DNA from: Hippasteria phrygiana
Lineage: Eukaryota; Echinodermata; Asteroidea; Valvatida; Goniasteridae
NCBI GenBank assembly: GCA_037893225.1
Contig: JAZGUH010000695.1
Location: forward strand, 434,001-498,000
DNA: 64,000 nucleotides
Direction of reading: 5' to 3'
The position numbers were made by a program, and so were the translations under genes. Below, piece by piece: positions 12,749-24,567 of this stretch (position 1 is the first letter of the stretch; every line of letters begins with the position of its first letter). The notes under the pieces are model-generated. The model ran no database searches. It was not told the DNA's origin and saw only the letters and a list, made by a program, of their open reading frames with translations.

Positions 12749-14370
12749 TAAGCTATCCATACATGTCAAAATTACTGTATTTGGTTTATATTTCATGCAA
12801 TTATGAATGAGTAAAGCAAGTCCATACCCCAGGGAATTTGACAGGCATGGAGCAATACATAAAAGGTAATCTGCACACAGATGGTGGCCGGGAAGAAAAT
12901 AAACATTGCGAGGTTTGAATTTTCTCCACAAGTGTTAACTCTAAGAAGCCGCCGATAATTGCAACATGTAGCGCCAGATCTAAGCTATCCATACATGTCA
13001 AAATTACTGAATTTGGTTAATATTTCATGCAATTATGAATGAGTAAAGCAAGTCCATACCCCAGGGAATTTGACATGCATGGAGCAATAAATAGACGGTA
13101 ACATGTACACAGATGTTGGCCGGAAAGAAAATAAACATTGCGAGGTTTGAATTTTCTCCACAAGTTTTAACTCTAAGAAGCCGCCGATAATTGCAACATG
13201 TAGCGCCAGATCTAAGCTATCCATACATGTCAAAATTACTGAATTTGGTTGATATTTCATGCAATTATGAATGAGTAAAGCAAGTCATACCCTAGGGAAT
13301 TTGACATGCATGGAGCAATAAATAGAAGGTAATATGCACACAGATGTTGGCCGGAAAGAAAATATACATTGCGAGGTTTGAATTTTCTCCACAAGTTTTA
13401 ACTCTAAGAAGCCGCCGATAATTGCAACATGTAGCGCCAGATCTAAGCTATCCATACATGTCAAAATTACTGAATTTGGTTGATATTTCATGCAATTATG
13501 AATGAGTAAAGCAAGTCATACCCTATGGAATTTGACATGCATGGAGCAATAAATAGAAGGTAATATGCACACAGATGTTGGCCGGAAAGAAAATATACAT
13601 TGCAAGGTTTGAATTTTCTCCACAAGTTTTAACTCTAAGAAGCCGCCGATAATTGCAACATGTAGCGCCAGATCTAAGCTATCCATACATGTCAAAATTA
13701 CTGTATTTGGTTTATATTTCATGCAATTATGAATGAGTAAAGCAAGTCCATACCCCAGGGAATTTGACAGGCATGGAGCAATAAATAGAAGGTAATATGC
13801 ACACAGATGTTGGCCGGAAAGAAAATAAACATTGCGAGGTTTGAATTTTCTCCACAAGTTTTAACTCTAAGAAGCCGCCGATAATTGCAACATGTAGCGC
13901 CAGATCTAAGCTATCCATACATGTCAAAATTACTGTATTTGGTGTATATTTCATGCAATTATGAATGAGTAAAGCAAGTCCATACCCCAGGGAATTTGAC
14001 AGGCATGGAGCAATACATAAAAGGTAATATGCACACAGATGGTGGCCGGGAAGAAAATAAACATTGCGAGGTTTGAATTTTCTCCACAAGTTTTAACTCT
14101 AAGAAGCCGCCGATAATTGCAACATGTAGCGCCAGATCTAAGCTATCCATACATGTGAAAATTACTGAATTTGGTTGATATTTCATGCAATTATGAATGA
14201 GTAAAGCAAGTCCATACCCCAGGGAATTTGACAGGCATGGAGCAATAAATAGAAGGTAATATGCACACAGATGTTGGCCGGAAAGAAAATAAACATTGCG
14301 AGGTTTGAATTTTCTCCACAAGTTTTAACTCTAAGAAGCCGCCGATAATTGCAGCATGTAGCGCCAGATC
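12749..14370 (+). repeat. 7-monomer higher-order unit, 1622 bp (copy 3, duplicate of copy 1)
   Basis: The order is K2 12749, E 12981, N 13213, N' 13444, tJ 13675, mosaic K 13907, gJ 14139. It repeats copy 1 at an offset of 3476 bp, including the private A (13019) and T (13526) and the mosaic K unit. Confidence 0.92.
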
Positions 14371-15992
14371 TAAGCTATCCATACATGTCAAAATTACTGT
14401 ATTTGGTTTATATTTCATGCAATTATGAATGAGTAAAGCAAGTCCATACCCCAGGGAATTTGACAGGCATGGAGCAATACATAAAAGGTAATCTGCACAC
14501 AGATGGTGGCCGGGAAGAAAATAAACATTGCGAGGTTTGAATTTTCTCCACAAGTGTTAACTCTAAGAAGCCGCCGATAATTGCAACATGTAGCGCCAGA
14601 TCTAAGCTATCCATACATGTCAAAATTACTGAATTTGGTTGATATTTCATGCAATTATGAATGAGTAAAGCAAGTCCATACCCCAGGGAATTTGACATGC
14701 ATGGAGCAATAAATAGACGGTAACATGTACACAGATGTTGGCCGGAAAGAAAATAAACATTGCGAGGTTTGAATTTTCTCCACAAGTTTTAACTCTAAGA
14801 AGCCGCCGATAATTGCAACATGTAGCGCCAGATCTAAGCTATCCATACATGTCAAAATTACTGAATTTGGTTGATATTTCATGCAATTATGAATGAGTAA
14901 AGCAAGTCATACCCTAGGGAATTTGACATGCATGGAGCAATAAATAGAAGGTAATATGCACACAGATGTTGGCCGGAAAGAAAATAAACATTGCGAGGTT
15001 TGAATTTTCTCCACAAGTTTTAACTCTAAGAAGCCGCCGATAATTGCAACATGTAGCGCCAGATCTAAGCTATCCATACATGTCAACATTACTGAATTTG
15101 GTTGATATTTCATGCAATTATGAATGAGTAAAGCAAGTCATACCCTAGGGAATTTGACATGCATGGAGCAATAAATAGAAGGTAATATGCACACAGATGT
15201 TGGCCGGAAAGAAAATATACATTGCAAGGTTTGAATTTTCTCCACAAGTTTTAACTCTAAGAAGCCGCCGATAATTGCAACATGTAGCGCCAGATCTAAG
15301 CTATCCATACATGTCAAAATTACTGTATTTGGTGTATATTTCATGCAATTATGAATGAGTAAAGCAAGTCCATACCCCAGGGAATTTGACAGGCATGGAG
15401 CAATACATAAAAGGTAATCTGCACACAGATGGTGGCCGGGAAGAAAATAAACATTGCGAGGTTTGAATTTTCTCCACAAGTTTTAACTCTAAGAAGCCGC
15501 CGATAATTGCAACATGTAGCGCCAGATCTAAGCTATCCATACATGTCAAAATTACTGTATTTGGTGTATATTTCATGCAATTATGAATGAGTAAAGCAAG
15601 TCCATACCCCAGGGAATTTGACATGCATGGAGCAATACATAAAAGGTAATCTGCACACAGATGGTGGCCGGGAAGAAAATAAACATTGCGAGGTTTGAAT
15701 TTTCTCCACAAGTGTTAACTCTAAGAAGCCGCCGATAATTGCAACATGTAGCGCCAGATCTAAGCTATCCATACATGTGAAAATTACTGAATTTGGTTGA
15801 TATTTCATGCAATTATGAATGAGTAAAGCAAGTCCATACCCCAGGGAATTTGACAGGCATGGAGCAATAAATAGAAGGTAATATGCACACAGATGTTGGC
15901 CGGAAAGAAAATAAACATTGCGAGGTTTGAATTTTCTCCACAAGTTTTAACTCTAAGAAGCCGCCGATAATTGCAGCATGTAGCGCCAGATC
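14371..15992 (+). repeat. 7-monomer higher-order unit, 1622 bp (copy 4, duplicate of copy 2)
   Basis: The order is K2 14371, E 14603, Nn 14835, N' 15066 (22C), K 15297 (186T), K with 96T 15529, gJ 15761. It repeats copy 2 at an offset of 3476 bp. The gJ here has the common 202C, unlike 12486 in copy 2, and there is no extra tE. Confidence 0.92.
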
Positions 15993-18900
15993 TAAGCTAT
16001 CCATACATGTCAAAATTACTGTATTTGGTTTATATTTCATGCAATTATGAATGAGTAAAGCAAGTCCATACCCCAGGGAATTTGACAGGCATGGAGCAAT
16101 ACATAAAAGGTAATCTGCACACAGATGGTGGCCGGGAAGAAAATAAACATTGCGAGGTTTGAATTTTCTCCACAAGTGTTAACTCTAAGAAGCCGCCGAT
16201 AATTGCAACATGTAGCGCCAGATCTAAGCTATCCATACATGTCAAAATTACTGAATTTGGTTGATATTTCATGCAATTATGAATGAGTAAAGCAAGTCCA
16301 TACCCCAGGGAATTTGACATGCATGGAGCAATAAATAGACGGTAACATGTACACAGATGTTGGCCGGAAAGAAAATAAACATTGCGAGGTTTGAATTTTC
16401 TCCACAAGTTTTAACTCTAAGAAGCCGCCGATAATTGCAACATGTAGCGCCAGATCTAAGCTATCCATACATGTCAAAATTACTGAATTTGGTTGATATT
16501 TCATGCAATTATGAATGAGTAAAGCAAGTCATACCCTAGGGAATTTGACATGCATGGAGCAATAAAGAGAAGGTAATATGCACACAGATGTTGGCCGGAA
16601 AGAAAATATACATTGCGAGGTTTGAATTTTCTCCACAAGTTTTAACTCTAAGAAGCCGCCGATAATTGCAACATGTAGCGCCAGATCTAAGCTATCCATA
16701 CATGTCAACATTACTGAATTTGGTTGATATTTCATGCAATTATGAATGAGTAAAGCAAGTCATACCCTAGGGAATTTGACATGCATGGAGCAATAAATAG
16801 AAGGTAATATGCACACAGATGTTGGCCGGAAAGAAAATATACATTGCAAGGTTTGAATTTTCTCCACAAGTTTTAACTCTAAGAAGCCGCCGATAATTGC
16901 AACATGTAGCGCCAGATCTAAGCTATCCATACATGTCAAAATTACTGTATTTGGTTTATATTTCATGCAATTATGAATGAGTAAAGCAAGTCCATACCCC
17001 AGGGAATTTGACAGGCATGGAGCAATAAATAGAAGGTAATATGCACACAGATGTTGGCCGGAAAGAAAATAAACATTGCGAGGTTTGAATTTTCTCCACA
17101 AGTTTTAACTCTAAGAAGCCGCCGATAATTGCAACATGTAGCGCCAGATCTAAGCTATCCATACATGTCAAAATTACTGTATTTGGTGTATATTTCATGC
17201 AATTATGAATGAGTAAAGCAAGTCCATACCCCAGGGAATTTGACAGGCATGGAGCAATACATAAAAGGTAATCTGCACACAGATGGTGGCCGGGAAGAAA
17301 ATAAACATTGCGAGGTTTGAATTTTCTCCACAAGTGTTAACTCTAAGAAGCCGCCGATAATTGCAACATGTAGCGCCAGATCTAAGCTATCCATACATGT
17401 CAAAATTACTGAATTTGGTTGATATTTCATGCAATTATGAATGAGTAAAGCAAGTCCATACCCCAGGGAATTTGACATGCATGGAGCAATAAATAGACGG
17501 TAACATGTACACAGATGTTGGCCGGAAAGAAAATAAACATTGCGAGGTTTGAATTTTCTCCACAAGTTTTAACTCTAAGAAGCCGCCGATAATTGCAACA
17601 TGTAGCGCCAGATCTAAGCTATCCATACATGTCAAAATTACTGAATTTGGTTGATATTTCATGCAATTATGAATGAGTAAAGCAAGTCATACCCTAGGGA
17701 ATTTGACATGCATGGAGCAATAAATAGAAGGTAATATGCACACAGATGTTGGCCGGAAAGAAAATATACATTGCGAGGTTTGAATTTTCTCCACAAGTTT
17801 TAACTCTAAGAAGCCGCCGATAATTGCAACATGTAGCGCCAGATCTAAGCTATCCATACATGTCAAAATTACTGTATTTGGTTTATATTTCATGCAATTA
17901 TGAATGAGTAAAGCAAGTCCATACCCCAGGGAATTTGACAGGCATGGAGCAATAAATAGAAGGTAATATGCACACAGATGTTGGCCGGAAAGAAAATAAA
18001 CATTGCGAGGTTTGAATTTTCTCCACAAGTGTTAACTCTAAGAAGCCGCCGATAATTGCAACATGTAGCGCCAGATCTAAGCTATCCATACATGTCAAAA
18101 TTACTGTATTTGGTGTATATTTCATGCAATTATGAATGAGTAAAGCAAGTCCATACCCCAGGGAATTTGAAAGGCATGGAGCAATACATAAAAGGTAATC
18201 TGCACACAGATGGTGGCCGGGAAGAAAATAAACATTGCGAGGTTTGAATTTTCTCCACAAGTGTTAACTCTAAGAAGCCGCCGATAATTGCAACATGTAG
18301 CGCCAGATCTAAGCTATCCATACATGTCAAAATTGCTGAATTTGGTTGATATTTCATGCAATTATGAATGAGTAAAGCAAGTCCATACCCCAGGGAATTT
18401 GACATGCATGGAGCAATAAATAGACGGTAACATGTACACAGATGTTGGCCGGAAAGAAAATAAACATTGCGAGGTTTGAATTTTCTCCACAAGTTTTAAC
18501 TCTAAGAAGCCGCCGATAATTGCAACATGTAGCGCCAGATCTAAGCTATCCATACATGTCAAAATTACTGAATTTGGTTGATATTTCATGCAATTATGAA
18601 TGAGTAAAGCAAGTCATACCCTAGGGAATTTGACATGCATGGAGCAATAAATAGAAGGTAATATGCACACAGATGTTGGCCGGAAAGAAAATATACATTG
18701 CGAGGTTTGAATTTTCTCCACAAGTTTTAACTCTAAGAAGCCGCCGATAATTGCAACATGTAGCGCCAGATCTAAGCTATCCATACATGTCAAAATTACT
18801 GAATTTGGTTGATATTTCATGCAATTATGAATGAGTAAAGCAAGTCCATACCCCAGGGAATTTGACAGGCATGGAGCAATAAATAGAAGGTAATATGCAC

Positions 18901-19236
18901 ACAGATGTTGGCCGGAAAGAAAATAAACATTGCGAGGTTTGAATTTTCTCCACAAGTGTTAACTCTAAGAAGCCGCCGATAATTGCAACATGTAGCGCCA
19001 GATCTAAGCTATCCATACATGTGAAAATTACTGAATTTGGTTGATATTTCATGCAATTATGAATGAGTAAAGCAAGTCCATACCCCAGGGAATTTGACAG
19101 GCATGGAGCAATAAATAGAAGGTAATATGCACACAGATGTTGGCCGGAAAGAAAATAAACATTGCGAGGTTTGAATTTTCTCCACAAGTTTTAACTCTAA
19201 GAAGCCGCCGATAATTGCAGCATGTAGCGCCAGATC
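15993..19236 (+). repeat. Double-length K2-to-K2 interval (14 units, 3244 bp)
   Basis: Starts and types are K2 15993, E 16225, N 16457, N' 16688 (22C), tJ 16919, K 17151, E 17383, N 17615, tJ 17846 (186G), K 18078, E 18310, N 18542, J 18773 (186G), gJ 19005. The block holds three runs of (K2 or K)-E-N. Private substitutions include AAAGGC at the K unit (near 18170) and TTGCTG in the E unit (near 18335). Confidence 0.88.
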
Positions 19237-21321
19237 TAAGCTATCCATACATGTCAAAATTACTGTATTTGGTTTATATTTCATGCAATTATGAATGAGT
19301 AAAGCAAGTCCATACCCCAGGGAATTTGACAGGCATGGAGCAATACATAAAAGGTAATCTGCACACAGATGGTGGCCGGGAAGAAAATAAACATTGCGAG
19401 GTTTGAATTTTCTCCACAAGTGTTAACTCTAAGAAGCCGCCGATAATTGCAACATGTAGCGCCAGATCTAAGCTATCCATACATGTCAAAATTACTGAAT
19501 TTGGTTGATATTTCATGCAATTATGAATGAGTAAAGCAAGTCCATACCCCAGGGAATTTGACAGGCATGGAGCAATAAATAGAAGGTAATATGCACACAG
19601 ATGTTGGCCGGAAAGAAAATAAACATTGCGAGGTTTGAATTTTCTCCACAAGTTTTAACTCTAAGAAGCCGCCGATAATTGCAACATGTAGCGCCAGATC
19701 TAAGCTATCCATACATGTCAAAATTACTGAATTTGGTTGATATTTCATGCAATTATGAATGAGTAAAGCAAGTCCATACCCCAGGGAATTTGACATGCAT
19801 GGAGCAATAAATAGACGGTAACATGTACACAGATGTTGGCCGGAAAGAAAATAAACATTGCGAGGTTTGAATTTTCTCCACAAGTTTTAACTCTAAGAAG
19901 CCGCCGATAATTGCAACATGTAGCGCCAGATCTAAGCTATCCATACATGTCAAAATTACTGAATTTGGTTGATATTTCATGCAATTATGAATGAGTAAAG
20001 CAAGTCATACCCTAGGGAATTTGACATGCATGGAGCAATAAATAGAAGGTAATATGCACACAGATGTTGGCCGGAAAGAAAATATACATTGCGAGGTTTG
20101 AATTTTCTCCACAAGTTTTAACTCTAAGAAGCCGCCGATAATTGCAACATGTAGCGCCAGATCTAAGCTATCCATACATGTCAAAATTACTGAATTTGGT
20201 TGATATTTCATGCAATTATGAATGAGTAAAGCAAGTCATACCCTAGGGAATTTGACATGCATGGAGCAATAAATAGAAGGTAATATGCACACAGATGTTG
20301 GCCGGAAAGAAAATATACATTGCAAGGTTTGAATTTTCTCCACAAGTTTTAACTCTAAGAAGCCGCCGACAATTGCAACATGTAGCGCCAGATCTAAGCT
20401 ACCCATACATGTCAAAATTACTGTATTTGGTTTATATTTCATGCAATTATGAATGAGTAAAGCAAGTCCATACCCCAGGGAATTTGACATGCATGGAGCA
20501 ATAAATAGACGGTAACATGTACACAGATGTTGGCCGGAAAGAAAATAAACATTGCGAGGTTTGAATTTTCTCCACAAGTTTTAACTCTAAGAAGCCGCCG
20601 ATAATTGCAACATGTAGCGCCAGATCTAAGCTATCCATACATGTCAAAATTACTGAATTTGGTTGATATTTCATGCAATTATGAATGAGTAAAGCAAGTC
20701 ATACCCTAGGGAATTTGACATGCATGGAGCAATAAATAGAAGGTAATATGCACACAGATGTTGGCCGGAAAGAAAATATACATTGCGAGGTTTGAATTTT
20801 CTCCACAAGTTTTAACTCTAAGAAGCCGCCGATAATTGCAACATGTAGCGCCAGATCTAAGCTATCCATACATGTCAAAATTACTGAATTTGGTTGATAT
20901 TTCATGCAATTATGAATGAGTAAAGCAAGTCCATACCCCAGGGAATTTGACAGGCATGGAGCAATAAATAGAAGGTAATATGCACACAGATGTTGGCCGG
21001 AAAGAAAATAAACATTGCGAGGTTTGAATTTTCTCCACAAGTGTTAACTCTAAGAAGCCGCCGATAATTGCAACATGTAGCGCCAGATCTAAGCTATCCA
21101 TACATGTGAAAATTACTGAATTTGGTTGATATTTCATGCAATTATGAATGAGTAAAGCAAGTCCATACCCCAGGGAATTTGACAGGCATGGAGCAATAAA
21201 TAGAAGGTAATATGCACACAGATGTTGGCCGGAAAGAAAATAAACATTGCGAGGTTTGAATTTTCTCCACAAGTTTTAACTCTAAGAAGCCGCCGATAAT
21301 TGCAGCATGTAGCGCCAGATC
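19237..21321 (+). repeat. K2-to-K2 interval of 9 units (2085 bp)
   Basis: Starts and types are K2 19237, J 19469, E 19701, N 19933, N' 20164, tE 20395, N 20627, J 20858 (186G), gJ 21090. The run N-J(186G)-gJ-K2-J at 18542-19700 recurs at 20627-21785, an offset of 2085 bp. The tE at 20395 has a private C (CTACCC instead of CTATCC). Confidence 0.88.
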
Positions 21322-22945
21322 TAAGCTATCCATACATGTCAAAATTACTGTATTTGGTTTATATTTCATGCAATTATGAATGAGTAAAGCAAGTCCATAC
21401 CCCAGGGAATTTGACAGGCATGGAGCAATACATAAAAGGTAATCTGCACACAGATGGTGGCCGGGAAGAAAATAAACATTGCGAGGTTTGAATTTTCTCC
21501 ACAAGTGTTAACTCTAAGAAGCCGCCGATAATTGCAACATGTAGCGCCAGATCTAAGCTATCCATACATGTCAAAATTACTGAATTTGGTTGATATTTCA
21601 TGCAATTATGAATGAGTAAAGCAAGTCCATACCCCAGGGAATTTGACAGGCATGGAGCAATAAATAGAAGGTAATATGCACACAGATGTTGGCCGGAAAG
21701 AAAATAAACATTGCGAGGTTTGAATTTTCTCCACAAGTGTTAACTCTAAGAAGCCGCCGATAATTGCAACATGTAGCGCCAGATCTAAGCTATCCATACA
21801 TGTGAAAATTACTGAATTTGGTTGATATTTCATGCAATTATGAATGAGTAAAGCAAGTCCATACCCCAGGGAATTTGACAGGCATGGAGCAATAAATATA
21901 AGGTAATATGCACACAGATGTTGGCCGGAAAGAAAATAAACATTGCGAGGTTTGAATTTTCTCCACAAGTTTTAACTCTAAGAAGCCGCCGATAATTGCA
22001 ACATGTAGCGCCAGATCTAAGCTATCCATACATGTCAAAATTACTGAATTTGGTTGATATTTCATGCAATTATGAATGAGTAAAGCAAGTCCATACCCCA
22101 GGGAATTTGACATGCATGGAGCAATAAATAGACGGTAACATGTACACAGATGTTGGCCGGAAAGAAAATAAACATTGCGAGGTTTGAATTTTCTCCACAA
22201 GTTTTAACTCTAAGAAGCCGCCGATAATTGCAACATGTAGCGCCAGATCTAAGCTATCCATACATGTCAAAATTACTGTATTTGGTGTATATTTCATGCA
22301 ATTATGAATGAGTAAAGCAAGTCCATACCCCAGGGAATTTGACAGGCATGGAGCAATACATAAAAGGTAATCTGCACACAGATGGTGGCCGGGAAGAAAA
22401 TAAACATTGCGAGGTTTGAATTTTCTCCACAAGTGTTAACTCTAAGAAGCCGCCGATAATTGCAACATGTAGCGCCAGATCTAAGCTATCCATACATGTC
22501 AAAATTACTGAATTTGGTTGATATTTCATGCAATTATGAATGAGTAAAGCAAGTCCATACCCCAGGGAATTTGACATGCATGGAGCAATAAATAGACGGT
22601 AACATGTACACAGATGTTGGCCGGAAAGAAAATAAACATTGCGAGGTTTGAATTTTCTCCACAAGTTTTAACTCTAAGAAGCCGCCGATAATTGCAACAT
22701 GTAGCGCCAGATCTAAGCTATCCATACATGTGAAAATTACTGAATTTGGTTGATATTTCATGCAATTATGAATGAGTAAAGCAAGTCCATACCCCAGGGA
22801 ATTTGACAGGCATGGAGCAATAAATAGAAGGTAATATGCACACAGATGTTGGCCGGAAAGAAAATAAACATTGCGAGGTTTGAATTTTCTCCACAAGTTT
22901 TAACTCTAAGAAGCCGCCGATAATTGCAGCATGTAGCGCCAGATC
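21322..22945 (+). repeat. K2-to-K2 interval of 7 units (1624 bp), all 232 bp long
   Basis: Starts and types are K2 21322, J 21554 (186G), gJ 21786, E 22018, K 22250, E 22482, gJ 22714. It is the only such interval without a 231-bp unit, which is why it is 1624 and not 1622 bp. Confidence 0.9.
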
Positions 22946-24567
22946 TAAGCTATCCATACATGTCAAAATTACTGTATTTGGTTTATATTTCATGCAATTA
23001 TGAATGAGTAAAGCAAGTCCATACCCCAGGGAATTTGACAGGCATGGAGCAATACATAAAAGGTAATCTGCACACAGATGGTGGCCGGGAAGAAAATAAA
23101 CATTGCGAGGTTTGAATTTTCTCCACAAGTGTTAACTCTAAGAAGCCGCCGATAATTGCAACATGTAGCGCCAGATCTAAGCTATCCATACATGTCAAAA
23201 TTACTGAATTTGGTTGATATTTCATGCAATTATGAATGAGTAAAGCAAGTCATACCCTAGGGAATTTGACATGCATGGAGCAATAAATAGAAGGTAATAT
23301 GCACACAGATGTTGGCCGGAAAGAAAATAAACATTGCGAGGTTTGAATTTTCTCCACAAGTTTTAACTCTAAGAAGCCGCCGATAATTGCAACATGTAGC
23401 GCCAGATCTAAGCTATCCATACATGTCAAAATTACTGAATTTGGTTGATATTTCATGCAATTATGAATGAGTAAAGCAAGTCCATACCCCAGGGAATTTG
23501 ACAGGCATGGAGCAATAAATAGAAGGTAATATGCACACAGATGTTGGCCGGAAAGAAAATAAACATTGCGAGGTTTGAATTTTCTCCACAAGTTTTAACT
23601 CTAAGAAGCCGCCGATAATTGCAACATGTAGCGCCAGATCTAAGCTATCCATACATGTCAAAATTACTGTATTTGGTGTATATTTCATGCAATTATGAAT
23701 GAGTAAAGCAAGTCCATACCCCAGGGAATTTGACAGGCATGGAGCAATACATAAAAGGTAATCTGCACACAGATGGTGGCCGGGAAGAAAATAATCATTG
23801 CGAGGTTTGAATTTTCTCCACAAGTGTTAACTCTAAGAAGCCGCCGATAATTGCAACATGTAGCGCCAGATCTAAGCTATCCATACATGTCAAAATTACT
23901 GAATTTGGTTGATATTTCATGCAATTATGAATGAGTAAAGCAAGTCCATACCCCAGGGAATTTGACATGCATGGAGCAATAAATAGACGGTAACATGTAC
24001 ACAGATGTTGGCCGGAAAGAAAATAAACATTGCGAGGTTTGAATTTTCTCCACAAGTTTTAACTCTAAGAAGCCGCCGATAATTGCAACATGTAGCGCCA
24101 GATCTAAGCTATCCATACATGTCAAAATTACTGAATTTGGTTGATATTTCATGCAATTATGAATGAGTAAAGCAAGTCATACCCTAGGGAATTTGACATG
24201 CATGGAGCAATAAATAGAAGGTAATATGCACACAGATGTTGGCCGGAAAGAAAATATACATTGCGAGGTTTGAATTTTCTCCACAATTTTTAACTCTAAG
24301 AAGCCGCCGATAATTGCAGCATGTAGCGCCAGATCTAAGCTATCCATACATGTCAAAATTACTGAATTTGGTTGATATTTCATGCAATTATGAATGAGTA
24401 AAGCAAGTCCATACCCCAGGGAATTTGACAGGCATGGAGCAATAAATAGAAGGTAATATGCACACAGATGTTGGCCGGAAAGAAAATAAACATTGCGAGG
24501 TTTGAATTTTCTCCACAAGTTTTAACTCTAAGAAGCCGCCGATAATTGCAGCATGTAGCGCCAGATC
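22946..24567 (+). repeat. 7-monomer unit K2-Nn-J-K*-E-C-J, 1622 bp
   Basis: Starts and types are K2 22946, Nn 23178, J 23409, K* 23641, E 23873, C 24105, J 24336 (216G). Two markers appear for the first time: K*, a K unit with T at its position 155, and C, a 231-bp unit with 184T and 216G. C later becomes a fixed member of the 9-monomer repeat to the right. This unit repeats at an offset of 1622 bp up to about 24364/25986. Confidence 0.92.

Larger units (their letters stand above)
9167..16087 (+). repeat. Tandem segmental duplication, 15-monomer offset (3476 bp)
   Basis: Bases from about 9167 to 12611 recur from about 12643 to 16087. The two copies share rare variants found nowhere else nearby: A at 9543 and 13019, T at 10050 and 13526, and the mosaic K unit at 10431 and 13907. 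The only difference I detected by eye over about 3.4 kb is at 12486 versus 15962. The left limit is where the gJ at 9041 and the tE at 12517 become identical. The right limit is where tE 12517 and K2 15993 diverge, at their position 96. Confidence 0.88.
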
